A stretch of 6,235 nt of DNA. Origin: Candidatus Delongbacteria bacterium. GTDB lineage: Bacteria; UBA4055. The stretch is from the NCBI GenBank assembly GCA_028702975.1, contig JAQVNT010000095.1:1-6235 (forward strand), given 5' to 3'. Both the position numbers and the translations under genes were made by a program. Positions 1 to 6,235 of the stretch are shown piece after piece (the stretch's first letter is position 1; every line of letters starts with the position of its first letter). Under the pieces are notes generated by a model. It ran no database searches and was not told where the DNA came from. It saw only the letters and a program-made list of their open reading frames with translations.

Positions 1-316
1 CTTCGTCAATTATGTAATAAGGAAGTGATTTCATCCACTCCAGGTGCTCTTCTATCTCGAGCCTTCTGAAATTGAACGATTCGACGGAATTATCCTCAAA
101 CGGCCAGCTCTTTATATACCAGTGTTCATGGTTTCCCATTACGGTTTTGATATTATTTTCTTTTACGAACCTGATGCATTTATCTGAAAAGGGACCGCGG
201 TTGATGATATCTCCCACGCAAAAAATTCTGTCTGAACCTGCCGGAGCGAACTTATCCACCATCGAGGCAAGCTCGTCATAGCATCCGTGAATATCTCCGA
301 TCACAAGTGTTCTCAT
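1..316 (-). CDS. Calcineurin-like metallophosphatase (PPP/ApaH-type), C-terminus outside window
   Basis: This is the N-terminal 105 codons of a metal-dependent phosphoesterase. The sequence shows the PPP-family signatures in order: GDIHG at residues 7-11 (metal ligands D8 and H10), GDIINRGP at 35-42 (bridging D36, phosphate-binding R40) and GNHE at 61-64 (N62, H63). Family members remove phosphate from proteins or hydrolyse dinucleoside polyphosphates such as Ap4A. The fragment does not settle which, and no signal peptide is seen, so it should be cytoplasmic. The usual GDxxDRG motif has Asn at position 39 in place of the second Asp; ApaH-type enzymes also vary there. ATG at 316 is chosen because GDIHG follows within seven residues, as is normal, and no alternative in-frame start lies upstream. 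There is no Shine-Dalgarno sequence before it: the start lies 9 nt beyond the rpsT terminator. The family call is firm; the substrate is unknown. Confidence 0.9.
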   Translation of the reverse strand, partial: MRTLVIGDIHGCYDELASMVDKFAPAGSDRIFCVGDIINRGPFSDKCIRFVKENNIKTVMGNHEHWYIKSWPFEDNSVESFNFRRLEIEEHLEWMKSLPYYIIDE

Positions 317-318
317 AC

Positions 319-324
319 AGTATA
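319..324 (-). promoter_or_regulatory. Possible -10 hexamer (TATACT) before the metallophosphatase
   Basis: Reading leftward, TATACT lies between the rpsT terminator and the phosphatase ATG and matches the -10 consensus at 5 of 6 positions. Transcription from it would begin about 7 nt later, at or just inside the start codon, so any mRNA made here would be essentially leaderless. The position 17 nt upstream reads GCAGCC inside the terminator stem, which is not a -35 match. The hexamer may be chance, and expression could instead come from read-through of the terminator. Confidence 0.25.
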
Positions 325-325
325 C

Positions 326-354
326 AAAAAAAGCAGCCCGCGGCTGCTTTTTTT
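326..354 (-). terminator. Intrinsic terminator after rpsT
   Basis: A perfect inverted repeat has a GC core of 6 bp (GCAGCC at 333-338 with GGCTGC at 342-347), a 3-nt loop (339-341), and flanking runs of seven A (326-332) and seven T (348-354) that extend the pairing to 13 bp. Read on the minus strand it begins 2 nt after the rpsT stop codon and ends in a seven-U tract, the classic Rho-independent form. Because it is symmetrical it could also stop rightward transcripts. It separates rpsT from the phosphatase, whose start codon follows 9 nt later. Confidence 0.93.
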
Positions 355-356
355 AA

Positions 357-629
357 TTACTTCTTCTCTTCACCGGAATTCAGTTTGCCGATAAACTCCG
401 ATAATTTAGATTTTTTATTTGAAGCATTATTTTTCTTTATCACGCCTTTTATTGTAAGTTTGTCCAAAATGGACTGAGCCGCAAGATAATTCTGCAGTCC
501 TTCTTCTTTAGAAGCGGATGATCTGACTTTTTTAATGGCTGTTTTCATCATAGACTTGTAGTGCTTGTTGTAAGCGTTCTCCGCTTTTGATTTCGACAGT
601 CTTTTAACCGCTGATTTGTGATGAGGCAT
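357..629 (-). CDS. rpsT: 30S ribosomal protein S20
   Basis: This encodes a 90-residue, very basic protein that begins MPHHKSAVKRLSKSKAENAY and matches bacterial S20, which binds 16S rRNA early in assembly of the 30S subunit. The Lys/Arg-rich helical composition and the length (S20 is usually 85-90 residues) fit. The frame stays open upstream to an ATG at 704, but that extension contains the promoter hexamers and lacks S20 similarity. The ATG at 629 gives the canonical S20 N-terminus and is preceded by AAGGAG (635-640) with a 5-nt spacer. The gene is monocistronic in appearance: its own promoter lies about 50 nt upstream and a strong terminator starts 2 nt after the TAA stop. E. coli S20 controls its own translation; no structure in the short leader here shows that. 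Confidence 0.97.
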   Translation of the reverse strand: MPHHKSAVKRLSKSKAENAYNKHYKSMMKTAIKKVRSSASKEEGLQNYLAAQSILDKLTIKGVIKKNNASNKKSKLSEFIGKLNSGEEKK

Positions 630-634
630 TTTTA

Positions 635-640
635 CTCCTT
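635..640 (-). promoter_or_regulatory. rpsT ribosome binding site
   Basis: AAGGAG on the minus strand lies 5 nt before the ATG at 629. It decides the start, because no comparable site precedes the upstream in-frame ATG at 704. Confidence 0.85.
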
Positions 641-675
641 TTTGCCGTTTTTCGCTTTGTTTCAATGAGCGTGAA

Positions 676-704
676 AATATAATAAAGATCGGACCGCTTG
701 TCAA
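676..704 (-). promoter_or_regulatory. Sigma70-type promoter of rpsT
   Basis: On the minus strand a perfect -35 hexamer TTGACA (704-699) is followed by a 17-nt spacer and the -10 hexamer TATATT (681-676). Transcription should start near position 669, giving a leader of about 40 nt. The stretch upstream of the -35 (about 705-724) is AT-rich and could act as an UP element, as is common for ribosomal protein genes; that part is inference. Confidence 0.85.
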
Positions 705-716
705 GTAAAATCATCT

Positions 717-789
717 TATAATTAATGTCTGAAAATTCGACTGTGATGTACTTTAAAATCACTTGCTAAAACCATTATTTTTTTATACT
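717..789 (+). promoter_or_regulatory. Candidate promoters for the amidohydrolase operon
   Basis: Two rightward -10 candidates are visible in this AT-rich stretch. TATAAT at 717-722 is a perfect hexamer, but its nearest -35-like match (TTGTCA, 698-703) is only 13 nt away. TATACT at 784-789 is paired with TTGCTA at 763-768 across a 15-nt spacer, also shorter than the 17-nt optimum, and would give a leader of about 25 nt. Some rightward promoter is expected because the neighbouring gene is divergent, but I cannot say which of these is used. Confidence 0.4.
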
Positions 790-808
790 TTTAGTTCCTT
801 ATTAAAAC

Positions 809-814
809 AGGAGG
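809..814 (+). promoter_or_regulatory. Strong Shine-Dalgarno site of the amidohydrolase
   Basis: AGGAGG, continuing into GT, lies 7 nt before the ATG at 822. This is a near-perfect anti-SD match and the strongest ribosome binding site in the window, so it fixes the start of the first gene of the rightward operon. Confidence 0.9.
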
Positions 815-821
815 TATTATA

Positions 822-2156
822 ATGACGGAAAATCAACTGATCTTAAACTCAAATATACTTACTTTCGGACCCAAACCGAAAAACATCAGGAACGGAGCTG
901 TTTATATCGGCAGGGGTACTGTCCTTGATTTCGGTCCCGAAAAAGATATGCTCGCAAAATATTCCGACGAGAAGAACAAGATCGACGCAAAAGGCAGGAT
1001 CGTAATGCCCGGCTTCGTCGATTTCCACAACCATCTTTACAGCGGATTTTTTCCCAACATACCCACAGGAATGAGCAGCGGGTCGGATTATAAGACTTAC
1101 ATGGATAAATACTGGTGGAAACTTGCCGGGAAACTTTCATCCGACGGCATCTATTATTCAGCAGTAAAAGGTATTATAAACTCTATCAAATCGGGCGTTA
1201 CCACGATATTTAACCTCCACTCAAGTCCTTCCTGCATTGACGATTCTCTTATCGATATCGCCGAAGCGTTCGAGGAACTTTCCATGAGGGGCGTTATCGG
1301 CTACGAGATAAGCAACAGGAACGGAGAGGAAGAGGCGGACAGAATGTTCAAAATGAACTCCGAGTTCGTTGAGCAATACAAGAACAATCCGCTTGTAACG
1401 GGTATGATCGGCCTGTATAACGCCAATGAAGCCTCCGACCATCTTTTAAGAAATGTGGTCAAGTTCGCCGACAGGAACGGCACAGGTACAGTGATCCACC
1501 TGTCAGAAACAGACAATGAAGATGAAATATCCGTCAGGAATTTTGATAAGAAATACTGTATCGACAGGATGTATGACATCGGGCTGTTGAACTCAAAAAC
1601 CATCCTTGCTTCGACTAACTATATTGACGAGACCGATCTTGAAATAATCAAAGAATCCAAATCAGGTATAGTACTTACGCCGTCATCGGCATATTACAAA
1701 GGCCTGGATTTTGCCCCTATCGAAGATATCGTGGCAAATAATATTCCAATGGGATTCGGTTCCGACGGCATTTATCATTCGATAATGTCAGAGGCCTCCT
1801 TCGCGCACAGGATCCTGAGACAAAAATTAAAAGGATTCAACGCCGGAAATACAGAGATCTCCGAAATTCTTTCAAAATCCAGCTTCAGACTCGCGAATAA
1901 TTTCGTTTCAAAATCTATCGGAGAGATAAAACTTGGCGCGGCGGCAGATCTGATCTTTGTCGATTACCTTCCGGAACACGAGATCACCCAGGAAAACCTC
2001 CATACGAACCTCATTTTCGGAATTCTTCAGTCAAGAGTGGCAGGATCGATAATAAACGGTAATATCGTTATGAAAGATTTCGAACTTTCAGGGATCGATG
2101 AATCCGAGCTCAACAAAAAATTTATTGAATACGCAAAAGAACTGAATATAAAGTAA
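822..2156 (+). CDS. SsnA-like amidohydrolase with altered active site
   Basis: This is a 444-residue member of the amidohydrolase (chlorohydrolase/deaminase-type) superfamily. It resembles E. coli SsnA most closely over the segments GRIVMPGFVDFHNHLYSG (58-75), SIKSGVTTIFNLHSSPS (121-137) and the C-terminal beta-sandwich segment LGAAADLIFVDY (371-382). Enzymes of this class hydrolyse amino or halide groups on rings with one metal in a TIM barrel; the substrate of SsnA itself is not established. Metal ligands are visible: H69 and H71 (HNH), H226 with E229 (IHLSE) and D315 (GSDG). Two otherwise conserved histidines are missing. The HAP(F/Y)T loop reads GLYNANE (197-203), and the strand-6 His position (LVAHG in SsnA) reads ILAST, with S264 in its place. 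Activity may therefore be altered or lost. SsnA homologues often accompany selenium-dependent molybdenum hydroxylase genes; none are seen here. It is the first gene of a likely operon with prfA 5 nt downstream. Confidence 0.85.
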   Translation: MTENQLILNSNILTFGPKPKNIRNGAVYIGRGTVLDFGPEKDMLAKYSDEKNKIDAKGRIVMPGFVDFHNHLYSGFFPNIPTGMSSGSDYKTYMDKYWWKLAGKLSSDGIYYSAVKGIINSIKSGVTTIFNLHSSPSCIDDSLIDIAEAFEELSMRGVIGYEISNRNGEEEADRMFKMNSEFVEQYKNNPLVTGMIGLYNANEASDHLLRNVVKFADRNGTGTVIHLSETDNEDEISVRNFDKKYCIDRMYDIGLLNSKTILASTNYIDETDLEIIKESKSGIVLTPSSAYYKGLDFAPIEDIVANNIPMGFGSDGIYHSIMSEASFAHRILRQKLKGFNAGNTEISEILSKSSFRLANNFVSKSIGEIKLGAAADLIFVDYLPEHEITQENLHTNLIFGILQSRVAGSIINGNIVMKDFELSGIDESELNKKFIEYAKELNIK

Positions 2157-2161
2157 GATAA

Positions 2162-3229
2162 ATGAAAGAAAAGCTCAAAAGCATTAAAAATAAATACGAC
2201 AGCCTGACTGAACAGCTTTCCGATCCTGACATACACAAAGACCTTCAGAAAATGAAGGAACTGGGCAAAGAGAGAGCGAAGCTGGAGCCGATAGTGACAA
2301 AATACATTGAGCTCCTCAAGATCGATGACAATATAGCTCAGGCTGAAGAAATGCTCGGTTCAGGCGATCTTGAAATGAAAGAAATGGCAGAAGCCGAGCT
2401 TGAAGAAATGACTCCGATAAGTGAAAAACTTACCGATGAGATCAAGCTTCTTATTGTTCCTAAGGACCCTTACGACACAAAAGATATTTATCTTGAGATC
2501 AGGGCAGGAACCGGCGGGGACGAAGCCGGTCTGTTCGCCAACGATCTTTACAGGATGTATCAGAAATATTCTGAAAGAATGGGATGGAGTTTCATAACTG
2601 TTGACTACAATGAAACCAATCCCGGTGTTTTGAAGGAAGCTATAATCGAGGTCAGCGGCGATGAGGTTTACGGCAAGATGAAATTCGAATCCGGAGTGCA
2701 CAGAGTTCAGAGAGTTCCGGCGACCGAAACTCAGGGACGAGTACACACATCTGCGGCATCCGTTGCCGTCCTGCCACAAACGGAGGTGGGCGATGTGGAG
2801 ATTAACGAAAAGGACCTCAAGATCGACACTTACCGTTCACAAGGAGCAGGCGGCCAGCATGTAAACACATCCGATTCGGCTGTGAGGATCACTCACCTGC
2901 CTACCGGGACAGTCGTCACATGCCAGAACGAAAGATCTCAGCTCAAGAACAGGCACTCCGCAATGAAGATCCTTGCTTCAAGACTGGAGGAGCTGGAGCA
3001 CCGTAAGGCCGCAGAGCTTGAATCAGCAACAAGAAAACTCCAGGTCGGTTCCGGCGACAGGAGCGCAAAAATAAGGACATACAATTTCCCTCAGGGAAGG
3101 ATAACTGATCACAGAATAGGACTCACTTTATATAAACTGGATTTCATCATGGACGGAAATCTGAACGAGCTGATCGACGCGCTTATACTTGAAGACAAAG
3201 CTGAAAAACTGAAGAACGGGGATCTGTAA
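2162..3229 (+). CDS. prfA: Peptide chain release factor 1 (RF1)
   Basis: RF1 recognises UAA and UAG stop codons in the ribosomal A site and triggers peptide release. The 355-residue product has family-typical length. Domains in order are an N-terminal helical region (about 1-95), the PCRF domain including IRAGTGGDEAGLFA (113-126), the codon-recognition tripeptide P-A-T at 186-188, which marks RF1 rather than RF2, and the catalytic GGQ at 230-232 within RSQGAGGQHVNTSDSAVR. The C-terminal part has the conserved IRTYNFPQGRITDHR segment (304-318). The ATG at 2162 lies 5 nt after the amidohydrolase stop and has no clear Shine-Dalgarno site, which suggests translational coupling to that gene. Its stop is TAA, readable by RF1 itself. 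In many bacteria prmC, whose product methylates the GGQ glutamine, follows prfA; here a long envelope-protein gene follows instead. Confidence 0.98.
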   Translation: MKEKLKSIKNKYDSLTEQLSDPDIHKDLQKMKELGKERAKLEPIVTKYIELLKIDDNIAQAEEMLGSGDLEMKEMAEAELEEMTPISEKLTDEIKLLIVPKDPYDTKDIYLEIRAGTGGDEAGLFANDLYRMYQKYSERMGWSFITVDYNETNPGVLKEAIIEVSGDEVYGKMKFESGVHRVQRVPATETQGRVHTSAASVAVLPQTEVGDVEINEKDLKIDTYRSQGAGGQHVNTSDSAVRITHLPTGTVVTCQNERSQLKNRHSAMKILASRLEELEHRKAAELESATRKLQVGSGDRSAKIRTYNFPQGRITDHRIGLTLYKLDFIMDGNLNELIDALILEDKAEKLKNGDL

Positions 3230-3234
3230 AATTC

Positions 3235-3238
3235 GGAG
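3235..3238 (+). promoter_or_regulatory. Shine-Dalgarno site that sets a TTG start
   Basis: GGAG sits in the 16-nt gap after prfA, 7 nt before the TTG at 3246. The next in-frame ATG (3342) has no purine-rich site before it, and starting there would remove the membrane anchor, so this site supports the TTG as the real start. Confidence 0.7.
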
Positions 3239-3245
3239 CCGTCTT

Positions 3246-6235
3246 TTGAAAGTACGGAACAGATTATTTTACTATTTTTTACTTTTCCTGATAATTGGAT
3301 ACGCATCATTTAATTTTATTCAGAAAGCTCTGATATCACCTATGGTCAAGGACAATATCGTTTCGAAAGTCGGACCCGCTATCCGGGCGGATGTTTTTGA
3401 TATACGCGAAATCGTAGTCGGTCTGAAAGGACTTAACCTTAAAGATGTTGTTTATGAAAAAGAAAATGTCAAAGTCGTGATAAAACTCCTCACTATAGAT
3501 TTTTCTTTCATGGAATCTCTGCGCAACCTTTTTAAGCCCGGCGAGAAGTTCTTTAAAGCAAAATCTGTAAATCTGAACGGCTGCTACATAACGATAAATC
3601 CCGAAACCAAACCCGACAGCAGAACGGAATGGAAATTCGAATATGACGATTTTAAGAAGATACTCGAATTTTTGAAAGAATACGATTATGTCAAATCAAT
3701 AAGGATCGACGATGTAAACCTCTCTTACATTTCCGATTTCGGCCTGAACCTTATTAACGGGATGAGCGGTACGGCGGAATACGACGAAAGCAAGAGTATC
3801 GATCTCGAACTGAAAGGCAGGTTCATTGATCCTGAAGGGAACGACATAGTGCTTTCCGGCCGTATCGACAACAATCTTTATTCGGCAGAAATGGACCTGG
3901 ACCTCGGCTCTAACGCGCTCGAATCTTTTCAATCTCCTTTCGGGCTTTACAAGATCAGCAGCGGCATATATTCCGGGAAAATGAAACTCGAAATAAACAA
4001 ATACTCCGAAAAAAAGCTTTACCTGACGGGGAACTTCTCGCTCTCCGATCTTGATATGTCGTTCAACAACAGAGTGTTCTTAAAAAAAACCGGCCTGGAT
4101 GTTTCCTATTTCAACGGTCTGGTATCTCTGAATTCTGCGAGCGGATTTATAAATAATATCGGATTTGAAGGCAGCGGAAGGATAATGAATATACTTTACC
4201 CTTCAGGAGACATATTCTTCAACACTGAAGACATTCCCGGACAGGTTATAAAAGACATCCTTAAAAATGAAGGTCTGGCTGATCTGACCAAAGACATTGA
4301 GGCAGGGGACGATAACAGGGTCGAGCTTCATTTTACCGACGAAATGACAGACCCCAGAGTGAACTTCAAACTTTATTCAGGGGCTTTAAAATACAAAAAC
4401 ACGATCCTGAAGGACATTGAACTCGGCGGTCACTACAAATCCGGCAGCGTAATACTTCAAAATTCCGGACTTATGTGTTTTAACAGCGTTATCAAGATCG
4501 ACGGGGAAATAAACGAATTAAGATCGAAACGCCCCGAATATGATATTTCCTTTAAATCGACCGGGCTGCTGTTCTCAAAAATTACCGGTTCGCCCGAGTA
4601 TCTGAAAAACCTTTCAACGATAGGCCGGGGCCGGCTTACAGGGAGATTCGAAAGCTTCCCCGTTCTGACCGCACAAATGAGCGCTTACGATTTCAAAAAG
4701 AAAGATGATGATCTTGTTTTAACGGCAAGTCTTGATATAAAAGATAAGATAGCCGATTTTGCAGTTCTTTTAGAGGCGGGAAAAAGAGAAGTCTCGGGAT
4801 ATTTTGATATCGACAACGGAACTTATTCTGTGACCGGCGACGACCTGCTTGGAGCAATAGGTACACTCACCGGCTCTGAAATTGCGGAAGAGCCTGCTTC
4901 ACTTTTTTATGAAATGACGGGTAACAGAAACTTTTTTTATGTAAGGGCAGGCTCAACTGATCCCGCTTCGCTTTTCTACGGCGATCTTGAGGCAAAATTC
5001 GACCTCGGAAAAGATAAACTTCAATCTTTCGTGAACTGGGTGCCCGGAGAACAGAGTCTGATCAGCCGTCCCGCGAATTTCCGCTTCACTGTTTCTGAAG
5101 ATACGATATCCGTGTCCGATATTTTCTTCGATGCCAAACCTCTGGTCGGCAAAATGTCATTGAGCACAAAAGATAAAAATCTGAACGGCAGTTTTGAAGC
5201 ATACAATTATGATCTGGGCAAATTTTTCGGTGTTAACGATCTTACAACGAACACAGACATAGTACTTAAGATAAGAGGAAACACTTCAAGCCCCTATGCC
5301 GATCTTTTTGTGAATGAAAATATTCTCAGGTACAAGGATTCTCAAAACGACAGTATCGCAATTTCAGCCGAAGCAGAAGTTCATTTTGAAAATCAGAAGA
5401 TCAGAATAGAAAAAATAATCATATATGAAGGCCTGTCCAGAATTTCAACGGTTTCCGGGAATATTACCGGATTTAAGGATATCGAACTTGATACTTACGG
5501 CGATATTAATGCAGACTATTTTAATCCTTTCTTTAACGATCTTAAGCTGAGCGGAAGACTGAAATATAAAGCCGGACTTACAGGCAGCTTTTCTGATATC
5601 AGGCTCAAAAACTCGGAAATAACTTTCACTGACGGTTCTGTTAACGGTGACAGGATCGAAAATATAGAACTGGTAACTTCGGAATTCGACAGTACGGGGG
5701 TGCTGGTAAAAAAACTTATCGTGGATGCAGGCAGTTATCTGAACCTGAATGCCGAGGGTTTCATTCCTTATGACGAAAGATCGGAAATATATGTTACGGG
5801 CGACTTTCACGGAGATCTTTTGGGATATCTTGATAAAAAAACAACTTTCATCTCAGACTCCTATTCCGAATGCGAAGGAAAATTCACTGTCGAAGGATGG
5901 TATAAAAAACCAAAGCTTAAAGAGCTGGAACTTTATATTCTGGACGGGAAATTTACTCCCAGGGGATCTCATAAAGGGTTCGACAGGATCAGGTCAAAGC
6001 TGTTCGTGGATGAAGATCTTAAACTCGACATTGTGAAACTGATAATGAGAGAATCATCCACCGGGGCAGACATCACCGTAGAGAATTCCGTTCTAAATAA
6101 ACAATACGGCGATATAATAATACCGGGCGGTATAAATCTGGGTAACCTGTCGTTAAAAGTAGGTGAGGAAGGGATCGATTTTAACGCTTACAGGATGATG
6201 CTCGACAACGATTACGGCAATTTTGTGCTTAAAGG
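3246..6235 (+). CDS. AsmA/TamB-like envelope protein, continues past right edge
   Basis: A single frame stays open for 996 codons to the window edge. I start it at TTG 3246, which follows GGAG by 7 nt and yields a short basic stretch (K2, R4, R6) and then one hydrophobic segment (about 7-25, LFYYFLLFLIIGYASFNFI), an inner-membrane anchor with the rest in the periplasm. The first 120 residues follow the AsmA/TamB style: a strand-rich block (IREIVVGLKGLNLKDVVYE, 53-71) and then an 'INP' segment near 117-119. Later the protein repeats short beta-rich units with Gly-x-Leu-x-Gly turns, for example GRLTGRFES (462-470), LKYKAGLTGSFSD (772-784) and AEGFIPYD (836-843), as in TamB-like proteins. Such proteins form long hydrophobic grooves that move phospholipid between membranes or help outer-membrane protein assembly. 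The DUF490 domain that defines TamB would lie beyond the edge, so TamB versus a general AsmA-like member is unresolved. There is no terminator between it and prfA, so cotranscription is likely. Confidence 0.75.
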   Translation, partial: MKVRNRLFYYFLLFLIIGYASFNFIQKALISPMVKDNIVSKVGPAIRADVFDIREIVVGLKGLNLKDVVYEKENVKVVIKLLTIDFSFMESLRNLFKPGEKFFKAKSVNLNGCYITINPETKPDSRTEWKFEYDDFKKILEFLKEYDYVKSIRIDDVNLSYISDFGLNLINGMSGTAEYDESKSIDLELKGRFIDPEGNDIVLSGRIDNNLYSAEMDLDLGSNALESFQSPFGLYKISSGIYSGKMKLEINKYSEKKLYLTGNFSLSDLDMSFNNRVFLKKTGLDVSYFNGLVSLNSASGFINNIGFEGSGRIMNILYPSGDIFFNTEDIPGQVIKDILKNEGLADLTKDIEAGDDNRVELHFTDEMTDPRVNFKLYSGALKYKNTILKDIELGGHYKSGSVILQNSGLMCFNSVIKIDGEINELRSKRPEYDISFKSTGLLFSKITGSPEYLKNLSTIGRGRLTGRFESFPVLTAQMSAYDFKKKDDDLVLTASLDIKDKIADFAVLLEAGKREVSGYFDIDNGTYSVTGDDLLGAIGTLTGSEIAEEPASLFYEMTGNRNFFYVRAGSTDPASLFYGDLEAKFDLGKDKLQSFVNWVPGEQSLISRPANFRFTVSEDTISVSDIFFDAKPLVGKMSLSTKDKNLNGSFEAYNYDLGKFFGVNDLTTNTDIVLKIRGNTSSPYADLFVNENILRYKDSQNDSIAISAEAEVHFENQKIRIEKIIIYEGLSRISTVSGNITGFKDIELDTYGDINADYFNPFFNDLKLSGRLKYKAGLTGSFSDIRLKNSEITFTDGSVNGDRIENIELVTSEFDSTGVLVKKLIVDAGSYLNLNAEGFIPYDERSEIYVTGDFHGDLLGYLDKKTTFISDSYSECEGKFTVEGWYKKPKLKELELYILDGKFTPRGSHKGFDRIRSKLFVDEDLKLDIVKLIMRESSTGADITVENSVLNKQYGDIIIPGGINLGNLSLKVGEEGIDFNAYRMMLDNDYGNFVLK

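Noticed and set aside
72..281. Plus-strand ORF of 69 codons
   Set aside because: It lies antisense to the metallophosphatase motifs and has no ribosome binding site or recognisable product.
630..704. N-terminal extension of rpsT to the ATG at 704
   Set aside because: The extension spans the -35 and -10 hexamers and the Shine-Dalgarno site, and canonical S20 begins at MPHHKSA, encoded from 629.
2360..2779. Minus-strand ORF of 139 codons
   Set aside because: It is fully antisense to prfA, whose conserved motifs run through this stretch; a shadow of codon bias.
3230..3245. Possible terminator between prfA and the next gene
   Set aside because: No inverted repeat or T tract is present; the gap holds the Shine-Dalgarno site for the TTG start.
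4623..4635. GC-rich short inverted repeat (GCCGG-GG-CCGGC) in the long gene
   Set aside because: It has only 5 bp of pairing and no T tract, lies inside coding sequence, and encodes an ordinary GRGRL segment of the repeat region.
5445..5810. Minus-strand ORF of 121 codons
   Set aside because: It is antisense to the long AsmA/TamB-like frame, which stays open throughout, and has no start signal of note.
5749..6036. Plus-strand ORF of 95 codons
   Set aside because: It is an offset frame inside the AsmA/TamB-like gene; its composition and lack of a ribosome binding site argue against a real gene or a frameshift, since the main frame continues unbroken to 6235.

Overview
The window looks like ordinary chromosome from a diderm (Gram-negative-type) bacterium of moderate to low GC. 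The evidence is a long AsmA/TamB-like envelope protein with one N-terminal membrane anchor, a bacterial S20 and RF1, sigma70-type promoter hexamers and purine-rich Shine-Dalgarno sites. The mix of AGA/AGG arginine and ATA isoleucine codons, and the unusual order amidohydrolase - prfA - AsmA/TamB-like gene, suggest a sparsely sampled lineage, but the sequence does not let me name a phylum. I see no rRNA, tRNA, CRISPR array, insertion sequence or phage gene.

Left part (1-704, minus strand): rpsT (ribosomal protein S20) has a strong promoter (TTGACA, 17-nt spacer, TATATT), a good Shine-Dalgarno site, and a perfect intrinsic terminator directly after its stop codon. Only 9 nt beyond that terminator begins a calcineurin-like metallophosphatase of the PPP/ApaH type, whose C-terminus lies outside the window. 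It has no visible ribosome binding site.

Middle (705-821): a short AT-rich divergent intergenic region holds the rpsT promoter's upstream flank and candidate rightward promoters.

Right part (822-6235, plus strand): three closely packed genes look like one operon. They are an SsnA-like amidohydrolase, prfA (peptide chain release factor 1) 5 nt later, and after 16 nt a very long open frame that runs off the right edge (at least 996 codons). The long frame begins at a TTG codon with a well-placed GGAG. It encodes an N-terminal transmembrane anchor followed by a beta-rich, repetitive AsmA/TamB-like region. The usual prfA partner prmC (the RF1/RF2 glutamine methyltransferase) is not next to prfA here. 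The three products have no evident common pathway, so the cluster is better read as a housekeeping transcription unit than as a dedicated system.

The most notable points are that the SsnA-like protein keeps its metal ligands but lacks two conserved active-site histidines, that the envelope gene is tied to prfA through a TTG start, and that the phosphatase sits immediately behind a terminator. I did not find convincing evidence of a previously undescribed system.
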